Shown: piece after piece, positions 42,121-46,236 of the stretch | How the letters are laid out: every line of letters begins with the position of its first letter | Position numbering within the stretch: position 1 is the first letter of the stretch | Origin: an uncultured Synechococcus sp. | Lineage (GTDB): Bacteria > Cyanobacteriota > Cyanobacteriia > Phormidesmidales > Phormidesmidaceae | Assembly: GCA_937911865.1 (NCBI GenBank) | Contig: CALDSK010000032.1 | Location: 1-46,236, forward strand | Length of the DNA: 46,236 nt | Direction of reading: 5' to 3' | The notes under the pieces: model-generated | What the model was told of the DNA's origin: nothing | The model's database searches: none | What the model saw: only the letters and a program-made list of their open reading frames with translations | Translations under genes and position numbers: made by a program

Positions 42121-43839
42121 ATGCTTGTCAACAGACTCTGTTCAAACCTTAGCCAGTCATTTTTTTCCGCAGCCGCTGTCGGTTGCTTTGTGGGCTTAGC
42201 AGGCGGCTCACCAGCAAAGTCAGCCGAAAATATTTATCTTGACTACGATCTCTTTGGGCGTGTTATTCCGACCGCCTCTTTAGAATCATTCGCCGTAGAT
42301 GGCACACTCGATGAGTCGCTCATGCCCTACCTGGGTAACTTACCACCATCAAGCCAGCAGCAGCTTCAAACGATTCTGAGCACCCCTGTGCCCTCATTAG
42401 AATCGAGTACCTTTGCCCAAATTAGCGATCCATTTGTGCTCTCTCAATGGCTACATTCACCGATTGGCGAACTTTTTTTAGAGACGCTGGGAGCATTGGT
42501 ACAAACCGCAGGACGTCAAAATGGCGGGCAGGCCCTGCGAGCAGCACTCACCCTAGCAGCCGCAGATCCAGAAGGACTTTCGCTAATCAATATCATTCGC
42601 TTTTATCCTACGGATGGAATTCGGCTGGACTTGCCAAAAATCTTGGCGCTGTATCAAGGTGTTGTTACCAATGTTGAGAGCACTGACCGTTTAATTGCGA
42701 TCGCAACCCAACAATCTCAATCTGTTGCTGCCTCAGATGTCGATTCAGAATCTGCTTTTAATTATGCTGCCTTGCCTGTATTAGCGGATGCCGATGCCTC
42801 TGCCGTAGAGGTGCGATCGCTGACCTTAGAAGACAAAGAGCGATCGCGCACCTATCCAGCAGATCTATACCTACCTAACAATTTCGATGCCATAGAAGGC
42901 TCTATTCCGGTCATGATCTTCTCTCATGGCTACGGCGAGACTCGCACCGAATCTGACACAGTCACGCTAGCGCGTAGTTTAGCCGCTAATGGATTTGTCG
43001 TCGCGGTGCCAGAGCATATTGGCAGCAACAAAACCTATCGAGATGACTTGGCCGAAGGCCTCAATCATGAATCTTTCGAGGCAATGGAATTCATCAATCG
43101 CCCCCTAGATATTCAGTTCTTACTCGATACCCTTGAGCACAAAAACGATACCGAGTTTCAGGGCCGTCTTCAGCTCGAAAACGTTGGCCTTATGGGGTAC
43201 TCTTTTGGCGGCTACACGGCGCTAAGCGCAGCCGGTGCCACTGTAGATTTAGCCCGGTTACACCAACAGTGCGATTTAGATTCAGACTTTACACCCGATA
43301 CAACAAATGTTGCCCTTTTGATTCAGTGCAGATTATTAGAGCTAGAATCCTCTCCCGGTAACATTCAACTGCTAACAGATGGCAGTCTTCAAGATGACCG
43401 AGTTGGCCTAGTAATTGCGTTTGCCCCGCTAACCAATCTATTTGGAGAAGGCGGAATGAACAATATCCAAAGCCCTGTGGTCATCATGGGCGGCACCTAC
43501 GACATCGCAGCCCCCATCGTCTTAGAACAGGCAATGGCTTTTCAATGGCTAAAGAACCCTCAAAAGTACTTCTACTTAGCCGAAAATATCTCACACACAA
43601 CCGAGCTGACCCGCATCATTTTGGATTTGGTTTCGCCTCAAGGCAATAGCCCTGATGAAATAGAGACCGCAGAAAGATGGGTGTTTAACCTTGCAGTGAC
43701 GCTTGCGATCGCTCACGGCAAAGTCTACCTCTCTAGCGATGAATCTTACCGCCCCTACTTAACCTCGGCCTATGTTGAGGCGGTGAGTATAGAACCGACT
43801 ACACTCCATCTTCTACGCGCCTTCCCAGATAATTTTTAA
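42121..43839 (+). CDS. DUF1400-type alpha/beta hydrolase, exported
   Basis: From ATG 42121 (a TTG at 42109 would add four residues) the protein has 572 residues. A signal peptide (residues 1 to about 36, SFFSAAAVGCFVGLAGGSPA) precedes the DUF1400 region (about 37-165, NIYLDYDLFGRVIPTASLES) found in cyanobacterial hydrolases. The alpha/beta-hydrolase domain has the oxyanion-region PVMIFSHGYGETRTESDTVT, the nucleophile elbow GLMGYSFGGYTALS (GxSxG), and a late Asp/His region with VVIMGGTYDIAAPIV and LAENISHTTEL. It is PAF-acetylhydrolase/dienelactone-hydrolase-like. Presumably it is a periplasmic esterase. It is the last intact gene of the repeat-flanked islet. Confidence 0.9.
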   Translation: MLVNRLCSNLSQSFFSAAAVGCFVGLAGGSPAKSAENIYLDYDLFGRVIPTASLESFAVDGTLDESLMPYLGNLPPSSQQQLQTILSTPVPSLESSTFAQISDPFVLSQWLHSPIGELFLETLGALVQTAGRQNGGQALRAALTLAAADPEGLSLINIIRFYPTDGIRLDLPKILALYQGVVTNVESTDRLIAIATQQSQSVAASDVDSESAFNYAALPVLADADASAVEVRSLTLEDKERSRTYPADLYLPNNFDAIEGSIPVMIFSHGYGETRTESDTVTLARSLAANGFVVAVPEHIGSNKTYRDDLAEGLNHESFEAMEFINRPLDIQFLLDTLEHKNDTEFQGRLQLENVGLMGYSFGGYTALSAAGATVDLARLHQQCDLDSDFTPDTTNVALLIQCRLLELESSPGNIQLLTDGSLQDDRVGLVIAFAPLTNLFGEGGMNNIQSPVVIMGGTYDIAAPIVLEQAMAFQWLKNPQKYFYLAENISHTTELTRIILDLVSPQGNSPDEIETAERWVFNLAVTLAIAHGKVYLSSDESYRPYLTSAYVEAVSIEPTTLHLLRAFPDNF

Positions 43840-43987
43840 CAAAAGAACATTTGAGGTAAGTCAAAACAGGATGCCGTTTTTGGAACTATCTAGCGAACCC
43901 TAAAAAAGCCGCTTTTGGGACTGTTTTTGTGTACCAAAATCTGTATCACAATCAAAGTGTCAGAAGTAGAGGCGATTTACGAGTTTT

Positions 43988-44587
43988 AGTACTGCGAAAA
44001 TAGTCTACGCCAGAGTTGCGACTGCTGACCAAAATTTAGAGCTGCAAACAGATGCTTTGAAAGAAGTTGGTTGCGAGAAGATTTTTAGTGATCGCGGAGT
44101 GAGCGGTGCGGAGGCTGAGCGGCCTAGATTGGATAAAGCGCTTGACTAAATCTGCAAGAAGGACACGCTTGTTATCTGAAAGCTTGATCGGCTGGGTCGC
44201 TCTTTAAGTGATTTACTGAGCGTCGTTGAGGGTTTGAAGGAGCGGAGTGCAAACTTCCCCAGCATCCAAGATGTCTTCGATACCTCTACCGCGTCAAGGG
44301 AAGATAGTCTTTTCTGCAATCGGCGCGACGGCAGAATATAGGCGCAATATAATCAGAGAGCGAGCGATGGCGTGGTTAGCTGCGGCCCGTGCGCGTGGTC
44401 AAATGGGTGGCCGTCCGAAGGCGCTGGATGAGAGCCAGTGCGATGGCAATTCCCTTGAAAGGCTTCACCATCGCACTGGCTAAAGCTGGTGAGCTGACGA
44501 TTAATGAGATCTGTGAACAAGTCGGTTGTTCCCGCTCCACCTATCTATCGTCAAGTAGCGCCGCAGCTCAAAGCAGAAGAGTGCTAA
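43988..44587 (+). pseudogene. Decayed serine resolvase/invertase (Tn3/Pin family)
   Basis: Three frames in succession give a complete resolvase: KIVYARVATADQNLELQTDA with the catalytic Ser region altered (ARVST usually, here ARVAT), then SDRGVSGAEAERPRLDKALD. In-frame stops and shifts follow. LDRLGRSLSDLLSVVEGLKE and FSAIGATAEYRRNIIRERAM come next. Then AARARGQMGGRPKALDESQ and the helix-turn-helix ELTINEICEQVGCSRSTY. At least two in-frame stops and several frameshifts are present, and the catalytic Ser is replaced by Ala, so it cannot be functional. The original C-terminus probably ended near 44587. The preceding 43840-43987 shows no gene. Confidence 0.9.
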
Positions 44588-44652
44588 GGGGTATAGAATA
44601 ATGAACTTGATTGAAGTGGTGGTGCAGTTAGCTATGCAATACTTATTTATCA

Positions 44653-44865
44653 ATGCGTAGAGAGTTGACTGAAATTGAACGTCACTGGGTTGAAGATGCA
44701 CTGACTCAAGAGCAGACTCTTAGCACTGAAGACAGAGAAACATACAAGCTTCAAATACCCAATCTTAGAGTAATTGAAGAATGCAACTGTGGAGATGCCG
44801 ACTGCGGTTCAGTCAAGTTTTCACACTACGTTCAGTATCAAGTGACTTTTACCGGAAAGTACTAG
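44653..44865 (+). pseudogene. Hypothetical protein truncated by the right repeat copy
   Basis: The frame starts RRELTEIERHWVEDALTQEQ and reads on to LRVIEECNCGDADCGSVKFS, then HYVQ. It enters the direct repeat at 44836 and ends after nine foreign residues. The Cys-rich CNCGDADCGSVKFSHY stretch is distinctive and looks like part of a conserved small protein whose C-terminal half is missing. I cannot name the family. Confidence 0.7.
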
Positions 44866-45152
44866 GGTTTTCAATACAGGAAATAGGCGATCCAGGCTGG
44901 CGAATGTACGTAAGAGACTACTGTAGAATCATGGCTGGGCATTGCCCGGATGCCATTCCAGCGCTTGAGCTAGGAGACCACTCTTATTTTGAGTATTTTG
45001 TGGTGAATGATGTAGACGCCGAATACCAGAACGTACTCTCTCATGACGTAGAAATCATTAAGCCGCTACGCAGTGAGCCCTGGGAAATGCGCGAGTTTGG
45101 CCTACGCACCATAGATGGACATCGAATCATGATCGGACAAGATCTTAATTGA
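44836..45152 (+). pseudogene. VOC-family gene copy lacking its 5' end
   Basis: Residues SSDFYRKVLG to the stop are present and differ from the intact copy by only a few residues (EPWEMRE for EPWGMRE, TIDGH for TVDGH, final DLN for DLD). The first 15 codons and the start region are absent. An in-frame ATG at 44781 fuses 19 unrelated residues to it, from the wrong frame of the truncated neighbour; expression from there would be accidental. Confidence 0.9.
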
Positions 45153-45279
45153 GCAGGCTGTAGATGTGGAGCAAATACGTGATAGAGAATAGCGCGGTCG
45201 CACCAAAGAAAACTACACGGCAGCAATGGCTAACTGGCGTATTAATGATGGGCTGTGTGATGACAGCATATGTTTTACT
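44836..45279 (+). repeat. 444-bp direct repeat, right copy (R2)
   Basis: Gap-free match to 34071-34514. Its left end cuts the gene at 44653 and its right end continues smoothly into the intact L,D-transpeptidase gene. Confidence 0.95.
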
Positions 45280-45925
45280 AAGCCGGTTAGATCTTGTTAT
45301 GCCATTAGCACAGATTCCGGCAGTGCTGTGTTTGCCTCACTGTAGCGATCCACTCCCGAAGCATCCAAGGACGGCAGAAAGCCAACATCTAAATTCGAGC
45401 AAGCCTTTAGCTGCTCTGCTAGAAGACAAGATATTAGAAGAAAAGATATCAGGAGAAAAAACAGTAGACGAAAAGATAGATCTTCAAAAAGTCTCTCTTT
45501 TAATTAAAAAATCTCAGCACCGCGTAACGGTGTTCTATGACTTGGAGCCCATTAAATCTTATGAGTCAGTATTTGGCACAGACCCAGTGGGGGACAAGCG
45601 AATCGAAGGCGATCGCAAAACGCCTGAAGGGATCTTTCGCATTCGCGATTTGTACCCACACGATGAGTGGTCAAAGTTTATCTGGCTAGATTACCCCACA
45701 CCGTCATCCTGGCAAAAACACTTTCAATCGAAAGCGGCTGGAGAAATTGGTCTGTTGTCAACTATTGGTGGACAGATCGGAATTCACGGCGTACCCGCAG
45801 ACGCAGATGGATTAGTCGATACGCGCTCGAACTGGACGTGGGGCTGTATTTCCTTAAAGAATCAAGACGTAGACGAAATTTATAAGTTCGTCACTAGAGG
45901 TACCGTTGTAGAAATTGTTCCGTAA
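45164..45925 (+). CDS. L,D-transpeptidase (YkuD domain), membrane-anchored
   Basis: The 253-residue protein has an N-terminal membrane anchor (WLTGVLMMGCVMTAYVLLSR, about 23-42), a linker, and a YkuD catalytic domain from about 105. The domain shows VSLLIKKSQHRVTVFYDLEP, KTPEGIFRIRDLYP, then IGIHGVPADA and the catalytic NWTWGCISLKNQDVDE (HG...S/T...GC). It would form or remodel 3-3 peptidoglycan cross-links in the periplasm. The linker (about 87-106) is built of four 15-nt units at 45422-45481 encoding EDKIL/EEKIS/GEKTV/DEKID. The first 38 codons lie inside the 444-bp repeat. The start ATG 45164 follows the VOC stop by 11 nt, as in the truncated left copy. Confidence 0.94.
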   Translation: MWSKYVIENSAVAPKKTTRQQWLTGVLMMGCVMTAYVLLSRLDLVMPLAQIPAVLCLPHCSDPLPKHPRTAESQHLNSSKPLAALLEDKILEEKISGEKTVDEKIDLQKVSLLIKKSQHRVTVFYDLEPIKSYESVFGTDPVGDKRIEGDRKTPEGIFRIRDLYPHDEWSKFIWLDYPTPSSWQKHFQSKAAGEIGLLSTIGGQIGIHGVPADADGLVDTRSNWTWGCISLKNQDVDEIYKFVTRGTVVEIVP

Positions 45926-45954
45926 GCAGCGAGAAGATTCTATTAATAAAAGAA

Positions 45955-46236
45955 TCAAGAGATGGCAGAGTCTATCCAATTGAGATAATCTTGACTGCCC
46001 TGAACGATTGGAACAGAGACTATTTGTGGATTCTCGTAGCTTACTTCAGCTTTAATCACGGCAGATATTTTCTCAAAAAGAGACTTGCGAGTTTTGATCA
46101 TCAGCCTGATTTCACAGTCAGTTTCTATCTCTCCTTGCCACCAGTATGTGCTCTGAACATCGTGACGTTGAATACAGGCCGCTAATTTTTTCCTCATCAG
46201 CGCTTCTGTGACCTTTTTAGCGTCTTCTTGATTTGG
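45955..46236 (-). CDS. cutA: Divalent-cation tolerance protein CutA (N-terminus outside window)
   Basis: The minus strand is open from the window edge to a TGA at 45955-45957 (93 codons). It reads NQEDAKKVTEALMRKKLAAC, QSTYWWQGEIETDCEIRLMI, KTRKSLFEKISAVIKAEVSY, ENPQIVSVPIVQGSQDYLNW. These are the CutA1 landmarks (LAAC, Y.W.G.I..., IKT, YLNW). About 12-15 N-terminal residues are missing; the ATG at 46197 is internal. CutA1 is a small trimeric protein of uncertain role in metal tolerance. It is convergent with the transpeptidase gene. A weak 6-bp hairpin (GATTCT/AGAATC, 45936-45956) spans the gap. Confidence 0.93.
   Translation of the reverse strand, partial: PNQEDAKKVTEALMRKKLAACIQRHDVQSTYWWQGEIETDCEIRLMIKTRKSLFEKISAVIKAEVSYENPQIVSVPIVQGSQDYLNWIDSAIS

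Noticed and set aside
44781..45152. 123-codon frame that looks like a full VOC gene
   Set aside because: Its first 19 residues come from the wrong frame of the truncated upstream gene; only the part inside the direct repeat is VOC sequence.

Overview
The window is cyanobacterial chromosomal DNA. The octamer GCGATCGC (HIP1) occurs throughout, inside genes and between them. The gene set is also typical of the group: membrane-anchored PIN/TRAM protein, full-length SerA with an ACT domain, PrmA, DUF39 protein, PP2C phosphatase with a zinc ribbon, pentapeptide-repeat protein, DUF3598 protein and DUF1400 hydrolase. A Leptolyngbya/Phormidesmis/Synechococcus PCC 7335-like organism is a guess. Both ends of the window cut through genes.

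Layout. 1-6.7 kb, minus strand, is a cell-surface region. It holds the start of a very large DUF4347 protein with two tandem DUF4347 domains, an unknown 231-residue protein, and a secreted protein with an apparent N-terminal barrel and a beta-helix passenger. 6.7-7.7 kb is a structured intergenic stretch and a YoeB-type toxin-antitoxin pair whose toxin has an in-frame stop. 7.7-14.8 kb is housekeeping: PIN/TRAM, hemW, serA, prmA with a coupled small membrane protein, and a DUF39 homocysteine-biosynthesis-type protein. 14.9-33.9 kb is mixed core and accessory: a conserved low-complexity protein, a TPR protein, a pseudouridine synthase, PP2C, mazG, an SUMF1-like lipoprotein, a cupin, a pentapeptide-repeat protein, a three-gene membrane/DUF3598/ICMT run, a ligase-associated exonuclease, a PAS histidine kinase, a LysR regulator, a sulfotransferase and a GNAT enzyme.

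34.0-45.3 kb is the most unusual part. A 444-bp sequence occurs twice in direct orientation (34071-34514 and 44836-45279). It spans most of a VOC-family gene and the start of an L,D-transpeptidase gene. The left copy has an intact VOC gene and a truncated transpeptidase; the right copy has a headless VOC gene and an intact transpeptidase. The 10.3 kb between them carries a transposase remnant, a TetR repressor with two operators on a near-consensus promoter, an RND efflux adaptor and permease, a cation/proton antiporter, a DUF1400 hydrolase, a decayed serine resolvase and a truncated gene. It looks like an efflux and ion-homeostasis islet placed inside a former VOC-transpeptidase gene pair. 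A cutA gene enters from the right edge.

No rRNA, tRNA or CRISPR array was recognised. Short in-frame or intergenic tandem duplications of 12-18 nt are frequent.
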